Positions 1 through 12,540 are shown, counted from the stretch's first letter. The stretch is 64,000 bases of DNA from Actinostola sp. cb2023 (GCA_033675265.1 JAUJYZ010001432.1:186001-250000); one strand, 5' to 3'. Notes: generated by a model not told the origin, from the sequence alone. Numbers and translations: made by a program.

Positions 1-554
1 AGGTGAAAATATTTTTACGATATTCTCCACAAAACCACAGCTTGGGCTTCCTGTGATCAAATGACACATTGAAGCCCAAATACACAAACAGACGGGGCTG
101 AAAACAAACCTGTTGTCGCTCCTTGTCAACTAAGCTTAAGCTAGAAGACTTTATACCCAAGGAATTCAAGTATAAACTCACTTGTTCTTGCGTGAGATTG
201 ATCAAATTACGATTACAATTTAGGTGATCAAGCAGCTTCGGTGAGGTCGCTCGTGAAGCCTGTAGGAAGATTCACAAACGTATCTCTTATTACGTAATAC
301 TACTGATTGATCTTATTGCTTCTTCTTGATGACTGTTGATGTCAGAAATATTGAAGTATTTGAGGAAGAACGCTCGAAAACAACTTCACTGTTATTCACC
401 GTCTTGGACATCTTGGATTTTTAGTTTATGAATTTATAATTACCTCCCAGAAAATAGGAGGCTCTCTCTGATTGGCTGAACACAAAACCTCGCACGAGTG
501 AGCAGACGGTGAGTTGAGAGAAAAGCGAATCAACTAAAACGTCTGCAAAGGAGG
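1..554. other. Non-coding, no gene seen
   Basis: No coding signal or homology is visible. Positions 42-55 carry TTGGGCTTCCTGTG, the first copy of the dispersed 14-nt motif discussed in the findings. The complementary GAAGCCCAA follows about 25 bases later, so the segment could fold into a short hairpin. Confidence 0.5.
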
Positions 555-804
555 CTACAATCCTGGACAAAATTAATTGGGACACTAGTTATTGCGCAAT
601 ATGTTTTAATATAAGCACCTTATCACCCTCCCCACCCCCCTCCCCCTGCTCCAATGTTGTTTCCAACTTTCATTAGGGTCGACGTAGACAATCATCAACA
701 TTGTTATGGGGGGGGGGGGGGGGGGGGGGTCAAGGTATATGGATATTTTCATGTTGAGATATATAATAAGCCAGGTGTCCCAATCATTTTGGCCAGGATT
801 GTAG
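555..804. repeat. Short inverted-repeat element (MITE-like) with poly-G core
   Basis: The ends at about 555-591 and 770-804 are inverted copies (CTACAATCCTGG facing CCAGGATTGTAG), with GGGACAC facing GTGTCCC further in. The interior has a run of about 20 G at 709-729. No ORF of interest. The family is not identified. Confidence 0.6.
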
Positions 805-863
805 CTACATATACAACAATATCTATATACAACAATATCTATATTTTAAATTTTGCATCTTAG

Positions 864-1300
864 AGTCATTCCAATAAATCTGGGCACTACTAATTATCAA
901 ATAACAATTATATATTAAACACTTTTAAAATAATATATTCATGAAAAAATTCTTAATTCTAAGTGGCTAAGAGCAGTGCAGTTTAAAAGTAATGCAGTGC
1001 AAATTATTATAATTTTCATGAATATTATTATTTGGTAATCAAACAACTTCTCGAAACCGTATGATAATACATGTACCTCTACTTATTGAATTTGAATTTT
1101 TGACTTTGATTGTTTAACTTGCAATGATCAGTTTTGTTAATATATTCTCTTTTATTTTATAAATCACAGAGCGAAAACGGCATGACTCTGGAGTACTTCA
1201 TGATTCTGGGCTTTGGCAAGATCTGCAACAGAATGCTTTTTCACCCAACGGTCAACCTGTTTGCATTTATGGCGCATGTAGTGCATATCCTCTGAGGGTG
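864..1300. repeat. Solo end of a dispersed MITE, then AT-rich DNA
   Basis: Positions 868-895 (ATTCCAATAAATCTGGGCAC) match the terminal repeat of the complete inverted-repeat element at 23070-23204, so this is a diverged or partial relative. The rest to 1300 is AT-rich with no coding evidence. Confidence 0.5.
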
Positions 1301-1304
1301 CATG

Positions 1305-2405
1305 CGTTTCTCTAGGGGGGAATTAAAGGGCGAAAAAGTTGTTTTTGATACTAAAATTCAGTTTTGGCCGCGCTAAACCTAAGACGAGTGCAAAAAGCCG
1401 GAATTAGGGGGAGGGGGAGAGGAGGGAAGGAAACGCTTGCTAACAAACCCCAGGTTTTTGAAAACCCCGTTCGTGGACGAACGGGCTCTCTGATTGGTGC
1501 GATGACGTGACAAGCCTTACACTAGAATGGCTTCCCAGTATTTTTACTACATAACTTGTTTGAAAACCGGTTTGACAAGAAAGTGTATGAAGCGAGGTAT
1601 TTCCACAGGCAGCCCAACCATTGTTTCTGAGGCTACTACTAATAAATACAAATATATTTGTATGCACGCGTCTTTTTTGATGGGTTTCCTGTGGTAGAGC
1701 GCGCGCGCGATACGTATTATATTGGGTTCCCTGTGCATAGAAATGTATGATGTTGGGATTCCTGTGCGCGTCCCGCAGGGTATTTTTAGCTCGATGCTGA
1801 ACTGAACTGAAATGTTCAGAGGAACAGAGGAACTATGGATTTTTCATGAAAAAGAACAAGAATGGTGCAGAAAATGGCAAGAAAGTTGAGGATTCTGTTG
1901 TGTTTTTGAATAAAATTGTAGTTGAAGCAGTGCACGCGCTACTGTTGCTATCATCACGTCGCCATTGAGCGCGCTCTGGGTTTGTTTTCTTCAGAATTTT
2001 GGTGTTTTTCAGTGAAATACTCCTAATGTTTTGCTTAATGTTTTTCATATATATTATTAGGAGTGAAATTTGAGCTCTTTGAAAACCCACCAGTTCACAT
2101 TTCTTTCAAATTGCACTCGAAACCATATATTGACGTTTGTTTACATTCGGTGGGGGAATATGATTGGTCGGAAATTGACAGTTCTGATTGAAAGGTAAAA
2201 GGGGCGGTTTTCAAAAACCTGGGGTTTGTTAGCAAGCGTTAAATACCCCTCCTCTTCCCCTCCCCCTAAATCCAGCTTTTTGCACTCGTCTTAGGTTATC
2301 GAAGAAAACAAAAAAATGAAACACAGCTATCCCAAAACAACTTTTTCGTATCAAAAACAACTTTTTCGCCATTTAATTTCCCCCAAAAGAAACGCTTGCT
2401 ACGCA
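1305..2405. mobile_element. Foldback element, arms 1305-1467 and 2204-2405
   Basis: The two arms are diverged inverted copies sharing, in mirror order, GCGAAAAAGTTGTTTTTGAT, CCTAAGACGAGTGCAAAAAG, a polypurine block and AACAAACCCCAGG. The unique interior includes one copy of the 14-nt motif array (1604-1766). No transposase is seen, so it is a non-autonomous foldback or MITE. Superfamily is unknown, because no clean TSD could be identified. Confidence 0.7.
1604..1780 (+). repeat. 14-nt motif array, copy 1
   Basis: Four copies of TTGGGCTNCCTGTG or close variants lie at 1604-1617 (minus), 1681-1693, 1722-1735 and 1753-1766 (plus). The second is followed by GTAGAGCGCGCGC. The same order recurs inverted at 3090-3277 and in part at 50880-50969. 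Confidence 0.75.
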
Positions 2406-2468
2406 GGCTAGCGCAATCCGCGCCGGTGCTTAAGGTTATGCGATCGTGCATTCGTGCACATCTTTCCT

Positions 2469-2822
2469 GCGCATGATATTCAACGGCGATTATCTAAAAA
2501 TCTAAGTCGGTGACCTATCCTGACTTTTCCACTGTAAGTCTAGGTCAACTAAAGCTAGAAAATATCAAAAAATGAAGACAGGTCTTCGAGCTAGTTGTTT
2601 AGTAAATCTACGAAGTGTTGATTTTCAAACTACTTTTCATTAGTTGGGCTTCCTGTGGTAGAGCTCTTTCAATATGGCGGATCATGCATTTTAATATTCA
2701 ACGGCGAATATCTAAAAATCTAACACGGTCACCTACCCTGATATTTTTGCCCTGAGTAGGTATTTACGAAAGCTAAAACATATCAAAAAAATGAAGGTAG
2801 GTCTTCGAGCTAAATTTTAAGG
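2469..2822 (+). repeat. Diverged direct duplication, about 130 bp
   Basis: Positions 2479-2610 and 2693-2822 are direct, diverged copies. Both run from ATATTCAACGGCGA through ATCTAAAAATCTAA and a CTTCGAGCTA block. Another copy of the 14-nt motif (2644-2657) lies between them. Confidence 0.65.
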
Positions 2823-3089
2823 AAACTCGCCAAAATGTCCAAAAATAGGATCGTAAAACGACGGTCAAAATGTATTGTTTTTGAAATTTTGGCTTTCAAA
2901 ACTTATTGTTCAACACAATAAAATGACAAATTTCGGATTTTTCATTATATTATGTTAACATATGTATCATTTGAAATTATTGCTTTTATTATTACCGACT
3001 TATACGGATAGCAAGAGCTTTAATATTTATGCCAAGTTTAAAAAACATTGTTCGACAAAAAATTGCACGATCGCATTACCTCTACTATG

Positions 3090-3277
3090 TAGCTGCGGTC
3101 GCGTCCCGCAGGACGCACACAGGAAGCCCAACATAATACATGTTTATGCACAGGGAACCCAACCTTACGTATTGCGCGCGCGCGCGCTCTACCACAGGAA
3201 ACCCATCAAAAAAAGACGCAAATATCATTTTATTGAATTATTTGGTAGCCTCAAAAGGAATGGTTGGGCTGCCTGTG
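3090..3277 (-). repeat. 14-nt motif array, copy 2 (inverted)
   Basis: This is the reverse-complement counterpart of 1604-1780. Motifs lie at 3118-3131, 3149-3162 and 3193-3205 (minus) and 3264-3277 (plus), in the same order, with the alternating GC tract and the GCGTCTTTTTTGATGGG segment also shared. Spacer sequence has diverged more than the motifs. Confidence 0.75.
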
Positions 3278-4670
3278 CCCTTACTCCTGGTAGTCCGGCG
3301 GCATAGCTCCAAAAATTGGCCGAATTGTGCACTTCTTGTTACCAACTTGATATTTGGCACACATATAGAGACTATCGAGACAATCATTTCTAGCTATAGA
3401 ACCACGCTGGCAAAGACTCGGCTACACTCTGAAAAGCCATGTTCTGCTTGTTTTACAGCGGATCTTGGTATATTGTCGTACAAATGTGGCCAGTATCGGC
3501 CATTTATAGTTGTGGAACATGGTAAATTATCGTTTCCATGGTAACTGTATTATAATTTTTACATATAAAATAATTGTGCTTTCCAATAGAAATGTAGTGC
3601 ACATTCAAAACAATAATAAACGATCGCAAAGCATCGTTGGGCGACCAAACACGCACAGACGTCAAATAGATATTGTATCTAACATTTACAAAAAAAATAG
3701 TTTTAAAATAACTGGTAAGTGTATAGCTTACAACCACAATTGTACATATCACACATATTGTGCAGTTCTAGCTCAAGGCACTAGTACTAGCTCTAATGCA
3801 TTTCCCATCCGCGCACATACACAATGGAGTACAAGGGAGATTAGCTTTGATGCACTTGCATCTCTTGTTGCTGCAGTTTGTCTTGCAGCTGTAAAGGGAG
3901 AAATTTAGAAGAAATATCTAGGCAAATTGTTCAAGTTATTTTCATAAGATATTTTCTATAAGTGAAGACACAATAAGCAGGTTAAAGTTTTCCAGTAAAC
4001 ACCTGTTGCAAGTAATTCATTATTCACAACTTGTAGTCATAACGTTAGAAGACTTCTGATCCTAACGTTACGGCCAGTGATAAGGGTCACTTGTACCAGT
4101 TCACGGATTCCTTAATCTTCTTGTGAGAACCAATAATTCTTCCCCTACGTTATCTCATCTTTTAGCAAGTATTGCATATTCCTTTCCGTAACACAGCCAC
4201 AGCGGACGAGCACATTGCAGCCTCAGGGAGTGCACCCTCTCGGTCGCCATGTATCCTCATTAACACGTCCAGCCACAATCTTCTGGATTTGGTAGCTGTG
4301 GCATCGGAACGGTTGATTGCCCCCAAACGTGTCCTCCTTGTTAGGTTGCTCGTTTTACATGCTGCTCTAGCGCGTCTCTAGTGGGTGGCAGTCCCTCTAG
4401 CTCTCTTCCTCGTTTATAATTTAGTGAACAAATATTTTCGGGTATCGTTAACCTTGAAAAAATATATATAATTGTCATCTTAAAATCGTACAGGAGCTAA
4501 ATCATGCAAGGAACAATTATACAAACAGATGTCGCGTTCATCTGTTGGTTATTATATTTATCTTGTCTAAGTTGCTGCTTTTGTCATACATAAGCACAAT
4601 GAATCGCTCGATGGTAGCCAGAGTTCCGTCAGTGATGGAGGAGGGCCCGCTTGCTAGCTCGTGAAACGCA
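3278..4670. other. No gene recognised
   Basis: Only short spurious ORFs occur here, with no motif I recognise on either strand. Composition is mixed and no repeat structure stands out. Confidence 0.4.
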
Positions 4671-5718
4671 CTAGTCCGGCCTCAGGATAGGTTTCCCATG
4701 TGTTCCACGCCCGGCAAAGAAGGATGTAGTGTCACTCCCAGTCATTGCATGAAAGACTGGGAGGCACCTGGATCTAGCAGGTCCTAGTGCTGAGGTATAG
4801 CTATGGGTAGGTACGATCTTGTGATTCTTGCCTGTCCCAAACGCTACCCATAGTTCTTTGATCCCCAAGGTGTGTACAGCAGCCACTGCTAAAACGACCA
4901 CATCGGTGTCCACTGTACGGATCATGATGGAATTATGTCCCTTGTCCACTGCATCAGTTATATGGACCATAATCCGCGTGTCGGCTTCCTCGTGTGAGCA
5001 TGGTGACAGCTTCTCCTTTGCGTATGTTGAAGGGTAGCACAACACATCTTTGTCATTGGTGACTACAACTTGCTTGTCATGTCTTTCAATTTTACCAGCT
5101 TGCTTTGATAGGAATGTAAACAGTTCTCGTTTATTTTCTTCCGACCGCAGGAAGCTTTGCCAGTTTTGCGGCATCGCTACTGACGGCAACACTCTCTTTC
5201 TGGTACCCGTTCCTCTCTGGGCTCTTGTGGAGGCTTTCAAACTCTAGGGCAAGTACTCGTCCCATACTACATCTAACCTTTGGACATTTTCCATCGAATG
5301 GGAGAGGTACATGGCTGAAAAATATTCTCACTGAACAGTGTCCGCGCCATCCAGAATGAGCACAGAATTAAGGCTTCGGTTTGTCATCTGATGTCTCGAT
5401 CATCTTCTCCATGCGAGGTATCAAGTCAATATCCGCTATATCTTTGGACATCAGCGAAACGATATCTTCACTGGTTTCAAATGGGTTACCAAGCTCACTT
5501 ACAGTTGACACCAGAGAGCTAACATGATTCGTGAACCTCGTTTGACTGGCATTAGACTGTTCATGATGCAGGGGCGACTGCGCGAGCTTGTCTTCTTCAT
5601 CAGCTTCAAACTCCCTAACCAACCTCGTGAATCTCGTTTGACTGGCATTAGACTGTTCATGATGCAGGGGCGACTGCGCGAGCTTGTCTTCTTCATCAGC
5701 TACAAACTCCCTAACCAA
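4671..5718 (-). pseudogene. Decayed copy of a multi-copy invertebrate gene family (HEEADTR motif)
   Basis: Read on the minus strand, two stretches look like one former protein. The upstream part (5718-5368) has ADEEDKLAQSPLHHEQSNAS and repeats it once as a tandem duplication of about 99 bp. The downstream part (5240-4671, 189 residues) contains NWQSFLR, SHEEADTRIMVH, TVDTDVVVLAV and VFHAMTGSDTTSFFAGRG. I recognise these as typical of a high-copy uncharacterised protein family of cnidarians and other invertebrates, possibly transposon-associated; its function is unknown to me. The frame between the two parts is interrupted by at least two stops: a TGA after a DGADTVQ segment and a TAG just upstream of SLKASTRAQRG. 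This copy is therefore a pseudogene. Family assignment is from memory of the motif only. Confidence 0.6.
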
Positions 5719-5867
5719 CCTCGCCAGTTCTCCATATTAGTAGCGCACTACTGGTATTCTCTGTTAGGCATATCGCTCCACCGTCTCCTTTGATCAGAGT
5801 GTTCTGCTCGTGCGCCTGGTCCAACGGAATAGCAGAGAAGGAGTTTACGGTCTTCTGCACTGTAAAC

Positions 5868-5868
5868 T

Positions 5869-5919
<51 letters not shown>

Positions 5920-5920
5920 T
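5868..5920. repeat. (TAA)n microsatellite
   Basis: An uninterrupted AAT/TAA trinucleotide run of about 50 bp. Confidence 0.95.
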
Positions 5921-6074
5921 TAATAATTTATATTGCGCACAATACATAAAATGATCTAATAATAGAATAGAAACGTTATTAATGTCTCAAATCATGATAG
6001 CAGTAAGAGAACCACTAATGGAGACACCTAACTAACCTTTCCATTCTGAAACTCTCTGTAGACCTCAGGATGCC

Positions 6075-7364
6075 AGCACATGGGCATTTTGTCTGCGCAT
6101 GCGTGAAATGCCAACTTGAACACAAAGACCCTCTGACACGCGCATATATCCCGCGCCATCCCGCGCTAATTTAAATACCAGGAATAACAAACAAGATGGC
6201 GAAGTTCTTTCTCATATATTTATTTATTAACTTGTCTATATGAACATATGCAACTCTAAAATGATGGATTCTATTTTATCAATGCTGAAGGCATACTGCA
6301 GTTGTCATAACCAGTATTTACGATGTATTATGAGTTGCATAGTGCAAGGTGAGGGAGGTCCAGACATGACAAGCTAAACTGACAATTGGCTGCCGTCTTC
6401 GCCATATACATGCACTTTGAACATTCATAGCAGGAGCTATACATTTTTTGAAAGTAATTTATTGTGATGAATGGAATGACTATTGAATAATCTTCGCCTC
6501 CGTAACATTAAGCAGCTTGGGGGTCGGTAGAAATCGAAAGATAGTTTGACTTGAATGCTTGGAGTCCACATTTCTGCTCGTCGCGAGTCCCGTAAATGGT
6601 AAGCAAAACTATTGCAATGCAAAACAGTGGAAACAAGTTTTCATTTTCTTAACAACTAATTTTTCTGCAAAGTCTGTTCTCTCATTTATACTTTCAAAGA
6701 CTTAGAATAAGGAAATAGACGAAGATATGATAGAACCATGGCTTCGAGAAGTAACACAAAACATCAATTCCGCCATTACACCGAGTATAGGGTGAGTAGA
6801 ATCTATTAAATCTGACAGCTATACATTTTTTGAAGCCCCATTCTCCGTATAAAAACTGAAATTATATAAAGGAATGAATGCTGTGGTAATTATCTCCAAC
6901 TTGGGGGTCGGTAAAAATTTCAAGAAATATCTCGTTAAAGTTCGACCTAAATTGAACACTTCTACATATTCACCGGGCCATAGCTCGAAATCGCGTCCAC
7001 CTGAAAGACCATTTCATTAAAATTCTAAAAGTTTACTGTCATCACAATTACCAAGCGTTAATCCAGTGCTGTAGAATACTTGATTGTAGAAATAATTAAC
7101 GCTGAACATCCAACTCCAAACTCCACAGTCGCATTTCAATGTAAAATATCTCGCCATCAAAAGAAATAACAGCGGCCAAAGATATACCCAGGGGAAGAAG
7201 TGTTTATCGTCTTTAAAAATGAGTAAATTTTCATGACGTTTAAACTTTAGAAACGCGTAGATCTCCTACAAAATATCCTTAAAATGAGCTATCGAGCTGT
7301 AAAATGGTTCAGACGTCACTGATCAATGCTGTATCGGCGCATGCGCAGACAAAATACCCATATG
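6075..7364. mobile_element. Inverted-repeat element with 11-bp flanking direct repeat
   Basis: The ends are inverted copies: GGGCATTTTGTCTGCGCATG near 6082-6101 and CATGCGCAGACAAAATACCC at about 7340-7359. CTCAGGATGCC occurs directly on both sides (6064-6074 and 7365-7375), consistent with a target-site duplication. The interior has two related segments (CTATACATTTTTTGAA and CTTGGGGGTCGGTA, near 6440-6535 and 6820-6915) and no transposase. Superfamily unknown. Confidence 0.55.
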
Positions 7365-7365
7365 C

Positions 7366-7797
7366 TCAGGATGCCTGGATGGTAGAGTTAACATATCCCT
7401 GATGTGTACGGAAGCCACCTTGCATAGTTCGTGCCTGGATGGTAGAGTTAACATATCCCTGATGTGTACGGGAAGCCACCTTGCATAGTTCGTGCCTGGA
7501 TGGTAGAGTTAACATATCCCTGATGTGCACGAAAGCCACCTTGCATAGTTCGTGCCTGGATGGTAGAGTTAACATATCCCTGATGTGCACGAAAGCCACC
7601 TTGCATAGTTCGTGCCTGGATGGTAGAGTTAACATATCCCTGATGTGTACGGGAAGCCACCTTGCATAGTTCGTGCCTGGATGGTAGAGTTAACATATCC
7701 CTGATGTGTACGGGAAGCCACCTTGCATAGTTCGTGCCTGGATGGTAGAGTTAACATATCCCTGATGTGTACGGGAAGCCACCTTGCATATAGTTCG
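7366..7797 (+). repeat. Minisatellite, about 61-bp unit, 7 copies
   Basis: Tandem copies contain GCCTGGATGGTAGAGTTAAC, ATATCCCTGATGTG and GGAAGCCACCTTGCATAGTT. Copies are nearly identical, which implies recent expansion. The open frames across it on both strands are repeat artefacts. Confidence 0.95.
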
Positions 7798-8680
7798 TGC
7801 GACTGAGGGCAAACATCCAAGCGGTGATTCCAATTAAAAAAATTAGAAATTAGAAAACTGTAACATATTTCCAATAAGCTATTTCGGTCTCAGCTTCTAT
7901 GTTCTATGATTTTGAACCCGACAACGATTCTTCAATTTGGTGTATATTTTCTATATTTCAGTTGGTGTATATTTCACGGTTAGTATTGTTTGCATAAATA
8001 ATAATAACTTTATTGAAGTCTCAAATCTGCATCCACAGAGTGATAATGTTTTGTTTTTTATTTGCTTGTTTCTTTGGCTTTTTTCTTTAATTCCACTTTA
8101 CATTTTTTTTCCCGAAAACAACGGCTACTTTTTTTATTCAATAATTTTCGAGTGTCCTGGCGTCTGCCGGGTAGCTACGCGCCTGAACTGAAACTTAGCA
8201 AGACTTTTTAGGAATCTATACTTATTATTATTATTTTACAGCTAATTCAAAATAACGTTGTCCAACTTTTGTTGCATTTTGCATATTGCATTCCCAGACC
8301 GAAGTGCATTATGGACTGATCAATACATGTGTTCGTTTGCGTTGCGTTGCCGAAACTGAGATCAATTTTTTTGACTGTCAGGGCTTCCCTGATATTTGTT
8401 TGCGGGTTTTGGAAACCCAAAATAGAATAAAACACACAATTCGTAGCGAGAACAATGCACTTTGGTCTGGAACGTTTTTTGAATTAGTTGTATTCGTATT
8501 CTACACTTATTTCTATTATTTATAGACGTACATGATTATTGCTTATATTGATCACATTTCCTGCAATCTGATTGCCTGCGCTACTAGGGGTCTATGATTA
8601 GTGATAGACCACTGTAGCGAATCACCATGGTAACCATCGGCCGTGAAAGCGATGAAGCATGCAAGATGGCGAACTAATTA
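7798..8680. other. No gene recognised
   Basis: AT-rich DNA with short spurious ORFs. No splice-bounded exon or domain is recognisable. Confidence 0.4.
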
Positions 8681-8683
8681 TAT

Positions 8684-9020
8684 CCGGGGGGGGGTACTCC
8701 CTTTGTCCAAGTGGTAGGGGTGATCGGCGGTCGGCTTTGAAAACGACCCCTAAAAGGTACGCATCAATTAAAAGAGCTGTTGAAACCATGTTCATTTCGA
8801 CCCCTAATAGGTACGACCATATATGGCGAAAAAGTGATTGTGCTGATATCGTTTAATCAGTGACTGGACAACATCTTTCTTCTGTTCTTTCATGTTTGTT
8901 CAATAAAGAAAATAAATAACAATCGACTCTAAAATGTACGGAGTCATGTTACGTAACTGATTTTGAGTCGGAACCCCTAAAAGGTCCACACAGGAAATAG
9001 TTTCCTTGGACAAAGGGATT
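8684..9020 (+). mobile_element. Poly-G-tipped MITE with ACCCCTAAAAGG motifs
   Basis: Begins at a G10 run followed by TACTCCCTTTGTCCAAG and ends with the inverted CTTGGACAAAGGGA at about 9005-9018. Three copies of CCCCTAAAAGG or a close variant lie inside (near 8746, 8803 and 8972). A relative in the other orientation is at 31845-32190. Confidence 0.65.
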
Positions 9021-9025
9021 ATAAC

Positions 9026-9173
<148 letters not shown>

Positions 9174-9179
9174 TAACTG

Positions 9180-10220
9180 TTTCTCTCGGGACCAGTCATT
9201 CACCGCCCAGCGCAGTGAATATAGAAACAAGATGGCTGCCAACCAGGTTCGTCGAAGTTTCAGAAGAAAAAATAAACATGCATACTGAAAGAAAATCATA
9301 AATATATGCGACAAAATATAGGATAATGTCGTGAGTCCAGACTTTGATAAGTTAGATAGTTTTCAGCGTGGTTTAAAGTAACTGGAAAATTGCTGTAAAC
9401 AAACATCGACTTTAAGCCATAACAGCAAATGATTGCCGATACTTTTCATAACAACTTCTTCATTCAACTTTTTTCAAAGTTGTTTGAAAATCTTTTGTCT
9501 TTACACTTTGTATATTGAAAGAACTAAGAAGCCCCCCAAATCGTATCGTTTTAGATTTTATTTTTTTTGAAGATAAGTATTAGATATATTAATGAAATAT
9601 ATAGGCAGATTCCTGCCACGTCATAATGACGTCACCAATATTTTAAAATATCCCTAATCAGGAGGCCACTAATGGGCTCCTGCCCTAATAAAGATCGTGG
9701 ACCAAAATTTTCAGCTTTGTTCATTACAAACATCTATTATTAACCATAAATGACCATGAGAACGTCATTTCATCGATTTTCATTGCTCCGTAAAGCTCTA
9801 TCTAGGTGACGTCATTCTATAACGTCATCATAAAAAGGATATCCTTTATAACTCAGCCATAATTTATCGCATCGAGATAAAAGTTGTACTAAATTTTAGA
9901 GAATGTTTTTCTCTTTCGAAATATCTACTTTTCAGAACGTTTTAAAGTGATCTCGATTTTCCCGAGAATTAAATGCAACAATTCGTGATGACGTCACAAT
10001 TACGTCAGTGGTAGCTCTTAGCATGCCAAAATAAAACGCTTCATGTAGTAAGCAATCTCCGAAACTTTTATCCCAATTGATGCGAAATTGTTGAAAATAC
10101 GAAGGTTAATGCAAAGAGGCACGTATAACATTGCCGATTTTGGGGTCATTTATGCCCGACGTTAATTGTTGTTTTTTTACTTGTTCAAATTATTCGCCTC
10201 AGGCTTGATCTGTACAGGAC
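9180..10220. other. No gene recognised
   Basis: AT-rich non-coding DNA with several TGACGTCA-like palindromes (near 9630, 9795 and 9992). These could be CREB/ATF-type sites, but nothing nearby supports a promoter. Confidence 0.4.
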
Positions 10221-10221
10221 C

Positions 10222-10373
10222 CGAAATGATTCCTGGCTCTGAAATGATCCATGGCCCCGAAATGATCCCCAAAGTGTCTAGACTGGCTCCGAAATGATAC
10301 CGGACCCGAAATGATCCCCAGACTGGCTCTGAAATGATCCCCAGTGAAATTCAGGAATGGTTGAATTCAGTCC
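10222..10373 (-). repeat. CCGAAATGATC-repeat block, copy A
   Basis: Contains about six copies of CCGAAATGATC or CTGAAATGATC. It is a near-perfect inverted partner of 15497-15653 over about 150 bp. The two blocks form the outer arms of the nested inverted structure at 10.2-15.65 kb. Confidence 0.85.
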
Positions 10374-10908
10374 CGTAGATTAATTCCTTGGCCAACAAAT
10401 CGCTCAATGAAATTATTATAGCGTTTATATATTTTATTAAACAACTCAACTCAACATGTATACTTTTTATCAACTGTATTTTAATTGAATTGTAATAATA
10501 CTCAAACGAACCTTATAAATAAATAAATACACTTTATCAGTGAGGGTATTAAAACTAGAATAACCGGTTTGCTAAGTAAACACAGAGCTAGGGATAATAA
10601 TAAACCAAAAAGGAACGAAGATGATTGAGGGTGGAGAAGATTGACATGGATCAGTACAAACTATAAAATAAATTTATTTTATCGGGGAAAATGCCTTGAT
10701 TTATTGTCGTCGGAGCGAAGCGTAGATGGCTTACTATTCTATGCTAATAGATTTCTAAAATCGTTCAGGTGGTTATGTACACGCGGCTGCAATAACGTAT
10801 AATAATAATAAATCAACCAATCAGAATGGACCGTTCCCACGCCTGAAATGGACAAGATACGATCGCGAAATCAAAACATTTTTACATGGAAGAATATCAA
10901 ACCACTGG

Positions 10909-11131
10909 TTTGGTCTGGTAGAATACGCGGAGTGCGGAGTGCGGAGTGCGGAGTGCGGAGTGCGGAGTCACGTTAGAAAATCATGGCGTGGTAGACTCCG
11001 CGTTTTCTACCAAAGTTGAAAACGCGGAGTCCTAAAAAATGAAATGAAAAAACTGTTTGAAAACACCGTCCTTTTCACATGGGAACCAGTTACACGTCAC
11101 AGTCACACGCTGTCATTCGATGTCAATCTTA
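10909..11131 (+). repeat. Inverted-repeat arm B with (GAGTGCG)n
   Basis: Runs from CTGGTAGAATACGCGG through about six GAGTGCG units to CACGCTGTCATTCGATGTCA. It is the inverted partner of 14287-14563. An internal hairpin, GACTCCGCGTTTTCTACC against GGTAGAAAACGCGGAGTC, is kept in both arms. Confidence 0.85.
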
Positions 11132-11344
11132 CAGTCAAAGGACATGAAGCGTGCCCCCGGCCTTCCCTAGACTGCAATATTAAATTCATTATTGGACTTC
11201 AAATTCATTATTTGTCGTTCTCGTCAGTTCATTCTTCCGTTGATGTAAACAAAAATACTGTAAATTCAAATCACGAACTCTAACTCCATATATAGAAACT
11301 ACACAGGAATACCATCAGTGCCATTAAACCCAAATCAACCAATC

Positions 11345-11600
11345 AGAGTGGACCGTTCCCACGCCTGAAATTGACAAGAGATGATCGCGAAGTCAAAACA
11401 TTTTAACATGGAAGAATGTCAAACCACTATTCAAGAATCAGAGTCTCTATATCACGTGTATATCTCGAAAGCTATGAAAAGAAAGCTCAAGTCGGTCGCA
11501 GTTTACTGGGAAGAGAAACGCTAAATTCACGTACTAAACATTATTTATACATTGATTCCATGTACTCGCACCGTGACAGATGGCAGCGTATATCATGCAC
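11345..11600 (+). repeat. Dispersed repeat, GACCGTTCCCACG family
   Basis: The segment starting GGACCGTTCCCACGCCTGAA and leading to TCAAAACATTT occurs at about 10828, 11349 and 12218 in the same orientation. The downstream CGCAGTTTACTGGGAAGAGA block recurs at about 14658. A low-copy local family of unknown type. Confidence 0.6.
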
Positions 11601-11689
11601 GTGTACATATCGTTAAAATTTGTGTTTTATGACTCTACACCACATTTTCTTTAAAATCACCATGCAAAAATATGGGAATCCCGAAACGT

Positions 11690-11775
11690 CGAGTTTGGTA
11701 TCGAGTTCGAGTTCGAGTTCGAGTTCGAGTTACGGTTCGAGTTACGGTTCGAGTTACGGTTCGAGTTATGAATTC
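11690..11775 (+). repeat. GAGTTCGAGTTACGGTTC minisatellite
   Basis: Tandem 6/12-bp units of TCGAGT(TACGGT). Inverted relatives with the same CTCGAACCGTAACTCGAA and CCAAACTCGA context are at 13325-13400 and 17388-17440. All three probably come from one mobile family. Confidence 0.75.
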
Positions 11776-12540
11776 GTTGAAATTTACTTTGTTAAAATCT
11801 CTCTTTTGTATATCGGGCATTTTAAGAAACGTTTTGTACTCGAAAAATAAAAATTGTGTAAACCTGCAAATAAATAGGTACATCAAGAACTACACTGAAG
11901 GCAGGAAATAGACCGTCTGTATATGTAGGTTAGACTACGCGTATCTTCGTTTTCATAAGTGAAAAGGAGAAAGGAAAACCCTCAGTACTGACAATGCATT
12001 CCTGAAATTCCTGTGCGCTTCGACAAAATATACCCTGCAAGCAGAGGTTTTTTTCTCGCCGTTTCCGGGGCGAGTAGAAAAAAAAAGGCTTATGATCTTT
12101 TGCGAAACGAAACGATGCGCTACGAAACGAAACGACGCGATATATTTGAGATGGCTTATATAGTCTATATATTAAACGTATCACGTATATGACAGCGGAT
12201 TTCACATCCCAATCAGAATGGACCGTTCCCACGGATGAAATGGACAAGAAACGATTGCGAAATCAAAACATTTCTACGTGCATGGAAGATTGTCAAACCA
12301 GCTGGGTGAATCAGAAAGTAAAATTCAAGAATCTCTCAGTATAACGTGTAACGATGACACAAGTATAACGAACCATTTTCTTCCACTTATCTTCATCTTT
12401 TCAAACAGAAAACCCCAATTTTATACAAACAAACATATTTTTAGCATATTTTTACAGTCTCAAATAATAAATTGTTATCATGATATGTCTACTAATTGTG
12501 TCATGATGAACATTGCACAATGCTGTAATACTGACTCCCC

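Noticed and set aside
7366..7797. CRISPR-like regular repeats (also 23423-23866)
   Set aside because: No unique spacers; these are head-to-tail minisatellites in animal DNA.
9630..9998. TGACGTCA-like sites as a CREB-regulated promoter
   Set aside because: No gene start or core promoter nearby; such sites recur in this AT-rich repeat DNA.
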